Below are positions 44,501 to 52,515 of a stretch of 64,000 bases of DNA, one piece after another. The position numbers were made by a program, and so were the translations under genes. The stretch comes from Verrucomicrobiota bacterium (GTDB taxonomy: Bacteria; Verrucomicrobiota; Verrucomicrobiia; Limisphaerales; J093). The notes beneath the pieces are model-generated. The model was not told the origin of the DNA and did no database searches. It saw nothing but the letters and a program-made list of their open reading frames with translations. The stretch is from the NCBI GenBank assembly GCA_022710935.1, contig JAKLFY010000008.1, positions 53,637 through 117,636 on the forward strand, in the 5' to 3' direction. Numbering within the stretch: the first letter of the stretch is position 1; each line of letters begins with the position of its first letter.

Positions 44501-47226
44501 TGATCCCAGCGGCGGCGGGATTCCGACGGGTCGGCGAAGATGCGGTTGAGGGCCTCCGCCAGCTCGACGGATCGCCCCTCCGGCAGAGCGTAGGTGCGCA
44601 CCTCGATGCCCCCGAGCGTGGGCGCGACATCGAGGGCCTGCACGGTCTCACGCAACCGATCGATCATCGACTCGCCGGCCTCGATCACCAGCGCCCGGTC
44701 GTCCGGGGCCGCCGTGAGCGCGATCCGCGTGGCCGGATCGGGACTGCGCACCTGCGGGTAGAACATCTGCGTGACCATCGCCGCGATCGATGCCGCCGAA
44801 TTGCGGTCGATCGGCAGGATCTCCAGCTTGCGCCCGCCCGCGCGCCCGGCCTCGTCGAGCCGGTTGATGATGTCCTCGACCAACTCGAGCTGGGAGTCGG
44901 GGGCCGACACAACCACGCAGTTGCTCCGTTCTTCGGCGGCGGCCGCCACGAAGCCTGCCCCGCCGCCACGGCGGCGCGATTCGTACCCGCCCATCGTGCT
45001 CAGGACCATGTTGGCCACCTGACGCGCATCGGCGTTTTTCAGCTTGAAGACCCGGGTGCTTTGGGCGGCCGGGACGCTGTCGAGTTGGGCGACGAGCGTC
45101 TCGACGCGGTCGAGCGCCTCCGCCGCGCCGGCGAGCAGCAGCCGGTTCCCGACGGGCGAGGCCTGCACCTGGACCCGCCCGAACGGGCTGGCGCCCCGGC
45201 CGTCGCGCCCGAACTGAGAGAGCGCCTCGTTCAACATCGGGGCCAGGGCCTGAGCCGACCCCGACTTGACCTCGACCACGCGCGTTTCAATGCCTCCGGC
45301 CGCGGCGGCCGTATCGAGTGTCCGCACCGCCTCCTCGAGCCGGGCCATCATCGACTCGTCGGCTTCGAGCACCAGGGCGCGGTCATTGGGCGCCGGAGTC
45401 AGCGCGACCCGCTGGGTGGGATCGTACGAGTTGACTTGGGGGGCGAACAGCCGCGTGAGTGTGCCGGCGACCGTGGCGGCCGAGTTGTTCGTGAGTTCGA
45501 GGATCTTCAACTGCCGCCCGCCGGCGCCGCCCACCGCTTCGAGCTGTTCGATCACCTGCTCGATCATCTTCATCTGGCCTTCCGGGGCCGCGACGATCAG
45601 CGAGTTGCTGCGATCGTCCGCGGCGGCCAGCAGCGCGCCGCCACCACCGCGGCGGCGCCAGTCGTATCCGCCCATCGCGCCCATGATCAGGCCCGCCACG
45701 CGGTTGGCGTTCGCCTGGCGCAACTTGAACACGCGCGTCACTTCGGCCGGCGCGCTCACAGTGTCGAGTTGCTCGATCAGCCGCAGGACGTCGTCGAGGG
45801 CGTCCGGGGCGCCGGTCAGCAGGATCCGGTTCCCCATCGGCGCGGCCTGGATCCGCACCTGGCTCATCGGGTTCGGGCCGGGTGTGTCTCGAGTCAGATC
45901 GGTCAGGGCATCGCGGAGCATTGGCGCCAAAGCCTGGGCGGATCCCGACTTGAGATCCACCACACGCAGTTCCCGCTGCGGCGTCGAGCGGTCGGGGGCC
46001 TTCTCCGCGGCCGTCTCCTGAGTGGACGGATCGAGACGGCGAATGAGCGCGGTGATGGCGTCGAGTTGTCCAATGGCCGGCGCCGTCACGATCAGCCGGT
46101 TGCTGGTCCGGTCGGTGATCACCTTGGCCCGAGTGTCGCTCTCGCGGCCGCGATCGCCTCGCCCAGCCACGCCTGGGATCGCCTGGCGGACCATTTCGGC
46201 CAACTCCTCGGCGGGCATTTGGGGGTAGAACACCTTGATCTCACTCGCCGCGGCGCCCGCATCGCTCTCGAAGCGCGCAATCAGGTCGCTGGCCATGTCG
46301 ATCCGTTCCGACGGCCCGAACAGCACCAGGGTGTTCGAAGCCTCGGCAAAAATCGCGGTCACGTAATCGGTGGGGTCGGGCGGCAGCACCTCGTAGGCCT
46401 TGCGCTGGTCGTTGAACACGGTTCGCTTCGGGGCCGTGGCGATGCCGAACGTGCGGTTCAACAGATCGCTCATCAGCGTGCCGGACACGTTGCGCAGGGC
46501 GAACGTCTTGACCTGCCGCTGGACCGGCGAGGCCGTGTCCACCTGGTCGAGCAGTTGCCGGACGCGCTGGATGTTCGCAAGGCGATCCGTGATGATCAGC
46601 CCGCGCCCGCGCGAGAGCGACGCCACGGAACCGGCGGACGAAAGCATGCCGCTGATGGGTTGCGAGAGTTCGCCCGCATCGAGGTTCTTGAGATCCAACA
46701 CAACCGTGACCAGTTCGCCGGGGCGCACATCGCCCACGTTCTCGAGGCCGCGGATCAGCTTGAGCGGCATTTGGGACAATGCCTTGAAAGGGACCAGGCG
46801 CAGGTAACGGTCGTCCTCGATCAACATGACGCTCTTGGTCGCCAAAATCAGGTTCAACGTGTCCAGCGCCTCCCCGTATGTGTAGGGCTTCGGATCCGAG
46901 AACGTCAGCGCCCCTTCGACAACCGTGTCGGCGATCAACGGCTTGCCGGCCATCTGGCAGAACCGCTGGATCGCCTCGGCATAAGGCATGCCGGCGAAGT
47001 CAAACCGGATGCCGGCCGCATCGGGCGGCGCGTTCGTCGCTGTGCCCGATGGCGGCGCGACGGAGGTCGTCGTCGCGGCCCCGGCATTGATCGGGACGGC
47101 GTCCGGCGCCGAGTTTGTGGCCGCAATGGGCGTGTCGCCGCCCGCCCCGTCGGCCGCCAGCGGTCGCATCGGCGCCAGGCTCGAGAGAGCCAAACAGACC
47201 AAACAGATGCAGTGATCGAGTCTCAT
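38512..47226 (-). CDS. gspD: Giant type II secretion secretin with about 29 tandem N-modules
   Basis: A 2904-residue outer-membrane secretin. Parts in order: signal peptide (residues 1-25), a low-complexity Ala/Pro linker, and an N0/STN domain (72-150, FAGMPYAEAIQRFCQMAG). About 29 secretin-N modules of 70-120 residues follow, each with the pattern VxxDxRSNSLIVxAxxxxxxxxxxLIxxLD. The C-terminal secretin beta-domain starts near 2616 (QVLIQVLLAEVTL; RPQILTADNQEATINIGQSVPV; VPLLGDIPGLGVLF). Residues 418-639 and 646-866 are a duplicated three-module block. Pro/Gln/Gly-rich inserts interrupt modules near residues 1300-1350 and 1410-1460. Typical GspD is about 650-750 residues with N0-N3. ATG overlaps the gspM stop (ATGA). 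It is the last gene of the gsp operon. Confidence 0.9.
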   Translation of the reverse strand: MRLDHCICLVCLALSSLAPMRPLAADGAGGDTPIAATNSAPDAVPINAGAATTTSVAPPSGTATNAPPDAAGIRFDFAGMPYAEAIQRFCQMAGKPLIADTVVEGALTFSDPKPYTYGEALDTLNLILATKSVMLIEDDRYLRLVPFKALSQMPLKLIRGLENVGDVRPGELVTVVLDLKNLDAGELSQPISGMLSSAGSVASLSRGRGLIITDRLANIQRVRQLLDQVDTASPVQRQVKTFALRNVSGTLMSDLLNRTFGIATAPKRTVFNDQRKAYEVLPPDPTDYVTAIFAEASNTLVLFGPSERIDMASDLIARFESDAGAAASEIKVFYPQMPAEELAEMVRQAIPGVAGRGDRGRESDTRAKVITDRTSNRLIVTAPAIGQLDAITALIRRLDPSTQETAAEKAPDRSTPQRELRVVDLKSGSAQALAPMLRDALTDLTRDTPGPNPMSQVRIQAAPMGNRILLTGAPDALDDVLRLIEQLDTVSAPAEVTRVFKLRQANANRVAGLIMGAMGGYDWRRRGGGGALLAAADDRSNSLIVAAPEGQMKMIEQVIEQLEAVGGAGGRQLKILELTNNSAATVAGTLTRLFAPQVNSYDPTQRVALTPAPNDRALVLEADESMMARLEEAVRTLDTAAAAGGIETRVVEVKSGSAQALAPMLNEALSQFGRDGRGASPFGRVQVQASPVGNRLLLAGAAEALDRVETLVAQLDSVPAAQSTRVFKLKNADARQVANMVLSTMGGYESRRRGGGAGFVAAAAEERSNCVVVSAPDSQLELVEDIINRLDEAGRAGGRKLEILPIDRNSAASIAAMVTQMFYPQVRSPDPATRIALTAAPDDRALVIEAGESMIDRLRETVQALDVAPTLGGIEVRTYALPEGRSVELAEALNRIFADPSESRRRWDQPMSAAPPAPRFEIDSGSELLMVAATPDQFERIEKVLDDLRGAAAAASQIRTFRLQHGDPAQVVEVLQSMLLGDASQRWRSSRGWRGGTGSGEVRVAAAPALNAVVVQASPEKLALATQLIRTLDSPRSEDAASIQTVRVEKAQPEAVAAAVTQTLAAQSPPNTAPRVSVTAVPGGRSLLLSGPEAEVRKVAALIRELDQDSPSDQVETRVFQLEHGDARELSRVLTQLLEGLSRARPRFGNRFQRDSTVTVAADERTNALLVSGSADSFKLVEQLLVTLDQAPQHSDRQVQFYWLKNAQAFDVALKAEALFAERPRAERPLIEPDSFSNSLTVVAKPADLIEIESVVLKLDEAARDTSLQVRMIPLTDVPVERMAAMLTNLYSQLNEGQVRLVDRLPSPTPRPASSLSPATNAPAATPTRPDAPVGPDAPASPAAPPEVVIAVDKAANALIASGPAYELDHISSLVYQLSASIASPEFEIRQFRLKEADPVVVARVLNELFKPVPAQAQGQAGQPGGAPPQRGAGGRREAENQGGGRPDNQGRPQGQPQAAAPKVAVVAESRTHSVIVRARPADFALLESIIEQLDEGGLTAELAHRLVPLEHVTPERVLPLLRQMLTQLTSARPGEPAAIAGDPRSRGIFLVGRLSVLDRIEALIHELDTSSEFAEIELRTLDLKHAQAPALAALMKNVLRPDAASELSAEARQLQEQISRLKLLDEQGRPIGLDLTQPIKIVADPAQPNAEGGNRLVIGSTPGNLEALAAVVALLDTPSAAGAESLRVFPLTHADASSLLQVLNDLSTRAAGAGRPRPEDRANVSVDERTNTLLAAGTAKALERIAELVEQLDRELPDDLRGIRILPLTHADATTIASSLQRLLDERARPRGGGRRMSPSSRVAVIPDARSNSLLISGGPDGFDLVQTLVAQLDQPGTSLVGQVRLIPLEHADAGTLATTLSDLFTRRYQAARTPDMQRNRPVILADPRSNSLLVAAGVDDNQAIDALLVKLDRPPENPSVELSVLGLQYNDSARMAVTIRSVFAARLRSMTPVGQQPAPSDRVEVEADTLSNALVISASKPNLELVRELVAKLDAEPVATGGLIETFTLEHADVQRVSTLMRSLLDQGLYRPGLAVEGGRRSRRDALALATDARSNTLIVSASPENLLIVKELIRQLDTADFTGASDIRLFALKRARASHLATVLEQFFRARRASETAVGAAQRSAPVTVTADDRTNTLLITGGKESFDAVERMIEQLDTDTAMARTNFRVYELRHTTATKLQATLQRLFTNRPPRIQGQPPEPVTVIADGWANALIIGASDDDLAMVASLIEKLDTEQPSGGAQVQVFQMAKADARRVQQTLQSLFRGSAGVGAAPGAALAPVVLDVDERLNAIIVSAGETDLKRIADLVKKLDTDQVARVAEIRIFPLQNGRAVEMALVLNNVLNNNPRALTEASPNRQSLLQFITKTEEGERLITSALKEGILIVPDSRANSLVVSAPLDYMPLLNEVISHLDATAPTMAQIKVFHLKNADARQMAQVLTSLFRLQRVGPAGSSQQSVQYVMPAADATAPEGQAPADATGAVVGSAQEDALSVTVDFRTNSLLVGGTEHYVALATQIITTLDSTPAQERTAKVYRLKNARSQAVESSLRTFLQQDLQRIMSILGPTGVGTAQNILDREVSIVSETNSNSLLISASPRYFEEVRELVEELDQPQPQVLIQVLLAEVTLDSTTELGVEWDYTSDTDPVVNTGTDFGQRELLQDYGGYWASVTGSNYRFLVRALQNQGRLEVLSRPQILTADNQEATINIGQSVPVVQSTQVTPQGGTVSAIEYRDVGVMLTVTPRISPDGYVKMDVAPSISDLSSSKVTISKGEDLPIINQRTATTTVTVKSGQSVLIGGLIGTIDDERTKKVPLLGDIPGLGVLFRSKSKGQTRKELLVVLTPQILLKGEGEGRSVDAQAFTEEELRGSTIQGEFQRDPLQRRVLDPLLPPKTLESQTPQ

Positions 47227-48227
47227 GGTAGAACCGGTTTTGTGGAAATCGGGTGAAGGGTCGCCGGCAGTTCCTCCGGCGCCAGCAGGCGTCGGTCAGC
47301 CAGGGTCTGACCCGGCTCGACAGCCCAGTAGTTGGTGTCGACCCGCCAGATGAGGCGGCTGTAACTGATCAGGCCGGCCTTGCCGGGCACGGGCCGCGGG
47401 CGGTAGTCCACCGCCGCCACCTCGCCGTCGAGCAGTTCATCGCCGGGCCGGCGGACAACCAGGCGCTGTTGCCGCGCGTCGAATAGGTGCACCTCCGGTT
47501 GCCCGTCCCACGAGGAGAGCGAGACGATCCGCAAATGCGGCTGTTCCGACTCAGGCGCCGGCGCCCCCGCGGGCGGCGCACTCGGGGCCTGCTCCTCGGG
47601 CGAGTGCGGACGGAAGAGATCGCGGCGTGTGATCGCGTCGTAGCGCCGGCGCAGGGGGGCTTCGAGGCTCAGTTCCGTCTCCGGGATCGAGGCCTCGATC
47701 TCGACAGCCGGCAGGAAGACCAATGTCACATACCGAAACCGAATCCGCGTGCGCGCGCCTTCGTTGGCGGGAGACAGCGAGAGACCCTCGATCCGATTCA
47801 GCCGCGGCTCGCTTTGCAGCAGAAACAGCAAATCGAGCAAACGCGCCAGGGATCCCTCTCCCTGCACGGACCAACCCACCTCCTCCGCGCCCGGCAAACG
47901 GCGGCGCCCGACGGGGATGCGGGTAAAATCGCCTTCGCGCAATCCCACGCGCACGATCTGGGCCGTCAACAAGGCGCCCAGTCGCGCCTCCGCCTCCGCA
48001 GCCTGGCTGGCGAACAGTCGGGCGGCGCCGGCCCGCACCTCGGTGTCCGCCTTCAGAAAGGCCTCTCTCTCCTTCTGCAGCGATTTCAACCGCGATTCGA
48101 GCGCGAGGATCTGGCCGTCCAGAGTCCGCAAGGGGCGATTGATCGCGGCCCTTAGCACGAAGCCCATCGCCAGCAGCCCGGCCACGCCCAAAGCCGCCCA
48201 GGCAAGAAGTCGAGCCCGCTTATTCAC
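47223..48227 (-). CDS. gspM: GspM/PilO-like inner-membrane protein with a GspC/PilP-like C-terminal domain
   Basis: A 334-residue protein starting at GTG 48227, eight bases inside the end of gspL. One membrane helix (LLAWAALGVAGLLAMGFVL) is followed by a coiled coil (LDGQILALESRLKSLQKERE) and a ferredoxin-like PilO/GspM region (EVGWSVQGEGSLARLLDLLFLLQSEP). A Pro-rich linker then leads to a small beta domain (LRIVSLSSWDGQPEVHLFD ... VVRRPGDELLDGEVAAVDY) like the GspC homology region or PilP. GspC normally contacts the secretin N0 domain, and no separate gspC exists here. The stop overlaps the gspD start. Confidence 0.78.
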   Translation of the reverse strand: MNKRARLLAWAALGVAGLLAMGFVLRAAINRPLRTLDGQILALESRLKSLQKEREAFLKADTEVRAGAARLFASQAAEAEARLGALLTAQIVRVGLREGDFTRIPVGRRRLPGAEEVGWSVQGEGSLARLLDLLFLLQSEPRLNRIEGLSLSPANEGARTRIRFRYVTLVFLPAVEIEASIPETELSLEAPLRRRYDAITRRDLFRPHSPEEQAPSAPPAGAPAPESEQPHLRIVSLSSWDGQPEVHLFDARQQRLVVRRPGDELLDGEVAAVDYRPRPVPGKAGLISYSRLIWRVDTNYWAVEPGQTLADRRLLAPEELPATLHPISTKPVLP

Positions 48228-50073
48228 GCCAGCCTCCTTCCGGTCGGCGTCGGCGCATTCGCGGTTCCCCGGTCTGGGATCCACGCTGCTCCCTCCAGGC
48301 GGCCGATGCCGGGGCCGCGGACGGAACAGCGCCCGGCGGCGGCGCGGGAGAGGCCGCAGCCGGCGGCGCAGGTGACTCAGCCTGGGGCGGGGGAGCCGAC
48401 GACGCGGCTTCGGGCGCGACGGGGGCGACGGGGGCGACGGGGGATGGCGGCGGACGCGATTCGACCGCGAGGGCATCGAGATCGTTCGTGATCGCGGTTG
48501 GGATCCCCAGTTCGAGGTTCGCCTGGAACCGAAACCCGAAGCGGTCCATGGCCGGCATGATGGCGGGCGCCTTCACCTGGTAGCCCGCGGAACGCAGGGT
48601 CTCCAACAGGCGGTCCACGGTCTCACCGCCGCGGATCTTGACGGCGAGGTTGAGCGTGTTGCGCGCGCTGGTCGAAAGCGCGGTCACATAGAGATCCCGG
48701 CTGGGCGGCAGCAGGGCGCTCAGGACAGTCAGGTGATCGAGCCAGTTGCGCCCGGCGCCCGACCAATCGGCGAGAGTCCGGGCCTGGTTGCGGACATGCC
48801 GGTAAGCGGCGAGGTTCTTGGATCCGAGCGTGATCTGTTCCTGGAGTTGGGCGCGGTGACGCTCCCGGGCCCCAATCCACCGCGCCCGCAGCCCGACAGC
48901 CGCCAGCAGAACCGCCAGAATCGCCGCCACAATGCCCAACTGCCGCACGCGCCGGTTGTCACGCGCGACCGGAGGGCGCTTGGGATTCAGAAGATCGATC
49001 GGCAACCCCTCCGGTTCGAGCGCGCCCAGGGCGAGACCGACAGCCGGCAGCGCATGGGGCGGCAACTGGGCGTTGTCGGACGCCTCACTCCACGGCCCCG
49101 CAGCATCGAGAACCTCGGCCTGCACCCCCAACTGCCTCCCCAGCGCCCGCGCCAGGGCCGCCTCGGCGCCGGTCGACCCCGTCACAAGGCAACGCCCGAT
49201 CGGATGGTGGTCCGCAACGCCTTCGTAGCTGTGCAGACTGCGCACAACCTCGGTCAACACCGATTCCGCCGTTGGCTCGACCACCGCGTCTCGAGCTTCC
49301 AGCGCCGGCTCTGCCCCTGCCGCCAAGGCCCCAACCCGGCTGAACACCAACGCGCCCTCGAACAACACATCGAACAGGACTTCGCGTCGATGGACAGAGA
49401 CCAGGGCGACACACCCGCGCGTCGTCCCAGGATCCAGGAATTGCGCTGCGCGCGCGCTCGCCAGCGACCGCAGTCCCAAGGCCGCCAGCTTCACTCCCGC
49501 CGCTTTGGCCAGCGACTGGTAGTGCTCAACCGTGTCGCGCCTGACCACGGCGGCCAGCACGCGGACCGGGGCTGCCGCCCCTTGCGGTCCCGGGCGATCC
49601 GACCCGGTCGGCGCAGTCGGCAGCGACGCCGGGTGCTGCAGGATCCTGAAATCGATCAGGGCTTCGTCGAGACCGAACGGCAAGTCGCGCTGCAGCCGCA
49701 GATGCACCATCGCCGCGATCTCCGCCTCGCGTTCGGCCGGCGGCAAATCGAGGGTCCGCAGCATCACCCGCGCGCGTGGCACCCCCATGACCACGGCGCC
49801 AGGGCGAATTCCAGCACGCGCCAGCGCGGCGGCAAACACCGGAGCCGAAACCGACCCTGTCTCCGAATCGGCGTCCGGCGACCGATCCAGTGGAACAGCC
49901 GCGTGCCGGATCACCCGTGGCTCTCCGCCTCGCAACGCCGCCTGCACCACCTCGAGGAAGCCCCCTTCGAGATCGAGCGCCGTGATGCTGGGACGCCGAC
50001 TCCGGCGCGACGCCGTCGGCCGGTTCAAGCGGGCCGCAAGACCAGTCCAGATGTGATCGAGGTTAAGCGCCAT
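48220..50073 (-). CDS. gspL: GspL as a PilM-PilN fusion
   Basis: A 617-residue protein. Residues 1-350 are a PilM-type actin-like cytoplasmic domain (SITALDLEGGFLEVVQAAL, VVMGVPRARVMLRTLDLP, DLPFGLDEALIDFRIL, SLHSYEG, CLVTGSTGAEA). One membrane helix follows (GIVAAILAVLLAAVGLRARW), then a PilN-like periplasmic coiled coil and ferredoxin fold (LDHLTVLSALLPPSRDLYVTAL). The end is a ~75-residue Pro/Ala-rich tail. It links the ATPase GspE to the periplasmic parts. It overlaps gspM by eight bases. Confidence 0.85.
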   Translation of the reverse strand: MALNLDHIWTGLAARLNRPTASRRSRRPSITALDLEGGFLEVVQAALRGGEPRVIRHAAVPLDRSPDADSETGSVSAPVFAAALARAGIRPGAVVMGVPRARVMLRTLDLPPAEREAEIAAMVHLRLQRDLPFGLDEALIDFRILQHPASLPTAPTGSDRPGPQGAAAPVRVLAAVVRRDTVEHYQSLAKAAGVKLAALGLRSLASARAAQFLDPGTTRGCVALVSVHRREVLFDVLFEGALVFSRVGALAAGAEPALEARDAVVEPTAESVLTEVVRSLHSYEGVADHHPIGRCLVTGSTGAEAALARALGRQLGVQAEVLDAAGPWSEASDNAQLPPHALPAVGLALGALEPEGLPIDLLNPKRPPVARDNRRVRQLGIVAAILAVLLAAVGLRARWIGARERHRAQLQEQITLGSKNLAAYRHVRNQARTLADWSGAGRNWLDHLTVLSALLPPSRDLYVTALSTSARNTLNLAVKIRGGETVDRLLETLRSAGYQVKAPAIMPAMDRFGFRFQANLELGIPTAITNDLDALAVESRPPPSPVAPVAPVAPEAASSAPPPQAESPAPPAAASPAPPPGAVPSAAPASAAWREQRGSQTGEPRMRRRRPEGGWRE

Positions 50074-50083
50074 GACTCAAGAC

Positions 50084-51628
50084 TCACCATGCGGGCCGCC
50101 CACCCGCACTCGTTGTCAACACGCCACCCGCGCCTCCGTTTTCCAACACTGCCAGCGGCACCGGGAATCCGAACCGCGTCAGATCCCGCAGGGCGACGAC
50201 ACGCGGCGGTTGCGGCGCCGTGTCCACCGTGACGCTCAACACCCGGTAGCGTCCGGATGGCACGGCGTAACCAAGGCAGCGGAAGCCGAACTGGAGGCTG
50301 CGCGTGGTCAGGTGCGGAACAATCTGCTTGAACTCCTCGGCGCTCACCAGGCCGCGCCGATACAGCCACGCGGGCGTGCGCGCTTCGTCCGCCGTGAGAC
50401 CGGGCCGCGTCGCGAGGATCGCGTCGACCAGGGCCTCGCCTACAAACGGAATCGCGATCAGAACGGCGCGCGGCGCCGTGTTCACATTGATCAGCCCTTC
50501 GAGTCGCGCGGCATTGGTCGTAGTGCACTGGTCCAATACGACGGACAATTCCTCGCGCCCAATGCCCGAGCGCAGGCGCTGCGGGCGCCCCTCGGCATCC
50601 TGAAACTCGCCTTCGGCTTCGAGCAATGCGGCCGCGTGGGAAAGCGACTGGCCGGCGCGGCGCAGGGCCGCCATGTAATCGAGTGTCGCTTGAGGCAGGC
50701 CGCTCTTCGAGAGGTCGGCCTGGGCATCGTTGAGATTGATGCGCGGCTGCCCTTCACTGTTGACGTTCAGGTCGTAGCTGATCGTCGTGAGATACTGCTG
50801 CAAACCCCGATCCAACTGGCCGTCCGCATTGTCCAGCGGCTTGCGCGTCTCACCGTCGTCCTCGTCCGGGTCCAACCGAAGGTTGTAGTTCGCGTCCTCC
50901 CCGTAAAGCAACTGACTGCTCAACCCCGCCGCGGCAAACCACTCTTCGATGGACGGGACCGGGCTGGCCGACGCCGCTGGGATCGAAGGCACAGCTTCTG
51001 ACGCCTGAGCCTCCGACGGTCGAGCCTCCGACAGCCGAGTCTCGGACGGTCGCGTTCCGGAGGGCGGGTCGCCTGCACCCGCGCGGCCCGAGACGTCCGG
51101 GGCCCATGAGGCAGCGCTCGGACTGTTCGTCCGTGGCGCGGTTTCGGATCGCGGGACGGCGCCTGCAAGCGCCGCGGCGAGCTTCGCATCGAGCCCCGGC
51201 AGCTTCCCGAGCCATGCGGCATCGTGATGCCGCACCGAGAGCTTGGCCGATTCGTCCGTCAAACCGAACCGCACCTCGGCGCCCAGGGAGTCCGAGGCCG
51301 AGTACACCGTGAAAAACCATTGGTCATCGCCGTCCTGGTTCACAAACTGATGCTGAAACATCGCCGGGTTGTCCTCCCAGTCCATCCAGGCGTCCCCCGG
51401 ATCCGTCGCCACAGCCAGCGCCCGGGCCACGCCGCTCATGGCCGCCGCCCAGGCCTGTTCGCGCTGGACACTCGCCGTGTGGGCCGCGGCTTCGGACCGC
51501 ATCGCGTAGAGAACACTCGCGGCCAGCATCGAGCTGAGCAGCACCACCACCAACACGATCAGCAGAACAAAGCCCCCTGAACACCAGGGCCTCGAGCGAT
51601 CTTCGGGTGGATGACAGTGCGTCTTCAT
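50084..51628 (-). CDS. gspK: Minor pseudopilin GspK
   Basis: A 514-residue protein. The N-terminus FVLLIVLVVVLLSSMLAASVLYAM is a prepilin-like helix lacking the Glu at position 5, as usual for GspK. The large insert domain has RINLNDAQADLSKSGLP and LINVNTAPRAVLIAIPFVGEALVDAIL, helix-hairpin-helix-like motifs typical of GspK. It is longer than most GspK proteins because of a Ser/Pro/Glu-rich segment around residues 165-225 (repeated (E/A)RPSE units). ATG overlaps the gspJ stop. Confidence 0.88.
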   Translation of the reverse strand: MKTHCHPPEDRSRPWCSGGFVLLIVLVVVLLSSMLAASVLYAMRSEAAAHTASVQREQAWAAAMSGVARALAVATDPGDAWMDWEDNPAMFQHQFVNQDGDDQWFFTVYSASDSLGAEVRFGLTDESAKLSVRHHDAAWLGKLPGLDAKLAAALAGAVPRSETAPRTNSPSAASWAPDVSGRAGAGDPPSGTRPSETRLSEARPSEAQASEAVPSIPAASASPVPSIEEWFAAAGLSSQLLYGEDANYNLRLDPDEDDGETRKPLDNADGQLDRGLQQYLTTISYDLNVNSEGQPRINLNDAQADLSKSGLPQATLDYMAALRRAGQSLSHAAALLEAEGEFQDAEGRPQRLRSGIGREELSVVLDQCTTTNAARLEGLINVNTAPRAVLIAIPFVGEALVDAILATRPGLTADEARTPAWLYRRGLVSAEEFKQIVPHLTTRSLQFGFRCLGYAVPSGRYRVLSVTVDTAPQPPRVVALRDLTRFGFPVPLAVLENGGAGGVLTTSAGGRPAW

Positions 51629-52515
51629 CGGCCACCCTCCGAGGTCATCCCCCCGTTCACGCTCCCCGATTCAAAATCGTCCGCGACGGCTCGAACCGGG
51701 CTCGAAGCGAGCCCCGCCGGAATCGCAATCACTCGCCGAAACACCTCCCCGGGCAGCGTGCCCGGGGCGGCATCCGGCGGAACCGGCTCGAGGGCGAGCG
51801 TCACCTCGATGCCGCGGGGCAAATCGGAACCGGACCATGAGTCCTGCCACTGCGCGCCGTCCCAGTAGCGCAGGCGCAAATAGCGCAGTTCGGGAATGGT
51901 CAGCGGCGGCGCGCCCGCGCTCGGGAACGAGGTGGTGATGCGTGTGCCCTCCTCCTCGATGCTCGCAGTCTCGACCGCCCACACGTCGTTGGTGTCAGGC
52001 GGTTCAGACGACTCCTCCACAAAACCCGTTTCTGCCCGGTGCGCTTCCACGGAGTTCGGATCCGCTTCGTCCGCCTCAGGCGCGGCGGGCGTCACCATGG
52101 TCTCCGTCCGCACCAATCCCCCCACTGCACTCGATTCCTCGGACGCAGGCATGGCATAGCGGATCCGACGGAGCAGAAGCGGGGTTGACACATGGGCGTC
52201 GGCTTCGGCCGTTGCCGCGGCGCCGGATTCGGGAAGCTCGCAGTGGAGGAACTCGATCTCTTGAGAGCCGCCCCGGAAACTGTCGGGCTGCGCGCTGGCC
52301 GTCCGCAGCTCCGTTCCCAGGCGGTCCATGCACAGACGCACGGCGGCCAGTCCCGTGACCGACTCGAGCGTGCTGTCCCGGAGCAGGGCGGCCTGCTGGT
52401 AGTAGAAAAGGACGACAACCAACAGCCCGATGGCGATCGACAGCGCCAACAACACTTCGAGAAGCGTGAACGCCCTGGCACCCAGCGGCACGGCTCGCAC
52501 ACGAAGCGGTCTCAT
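51625..52515 (-). CDS. gspJ: Minor pseudopilin GspJ
   Basis: A 296-residue protein with the prepilin signal RAFTLLEVLLALSIAIGLLVVVL (Glu at +5) and the GspJ pattern YYQQAALLRDST...RLCMDRLGTELRTA. A Glu/Thr-rich insert lies around residues 145-190, and YLRLRYWDGAQWQDSW with a C-terminal strand region follows. ATG 52515 overlaps the gspI stop (ATGA). The GTG two codons earlier is less likely. Confidence 0.85.
   Translation of the reverse strand: MRPLRVRAVPLGARAFTLLEVLLALSIAIGLLVVVLFYYQQAALLRDSTLESVTGLAAVRLCMDRLGTELRTASAQPDSFRGGSQEIEFLHCELPESGAAATAEADAHVSTPLLLRRIRYAMPASEESSAVGGLVRTETMVTPAAPEADEADPNSVEAHRAETGFVEESSEPPDTNDVWAVETASIEEEGTRITTSFPSAGAPPLTIPELRYLRLRYWDGAQWQDSWSGSDLPRGIEVTLALEPVPPDAAPGTLPGEVFRRVIAIPAGLASSPVRAVADDFESGSVNGGMTSEGGR

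Noticed and set aside
40693..47256. A 2187-codon plus-strand open frame opposite the secretin
   Set aside because: It mirrors the secretin gene on the other strand. Its length follows from the GC-rich codon bias, and its composition (many Arg, Gly and Gln, no domains) is that of a shadow frame. The secretin frame has clear domain structure.
48623..48880. Short minus-strand frame inside gspL
   Set aside because: It is out of frame with gspL, with no start signal and no family features.
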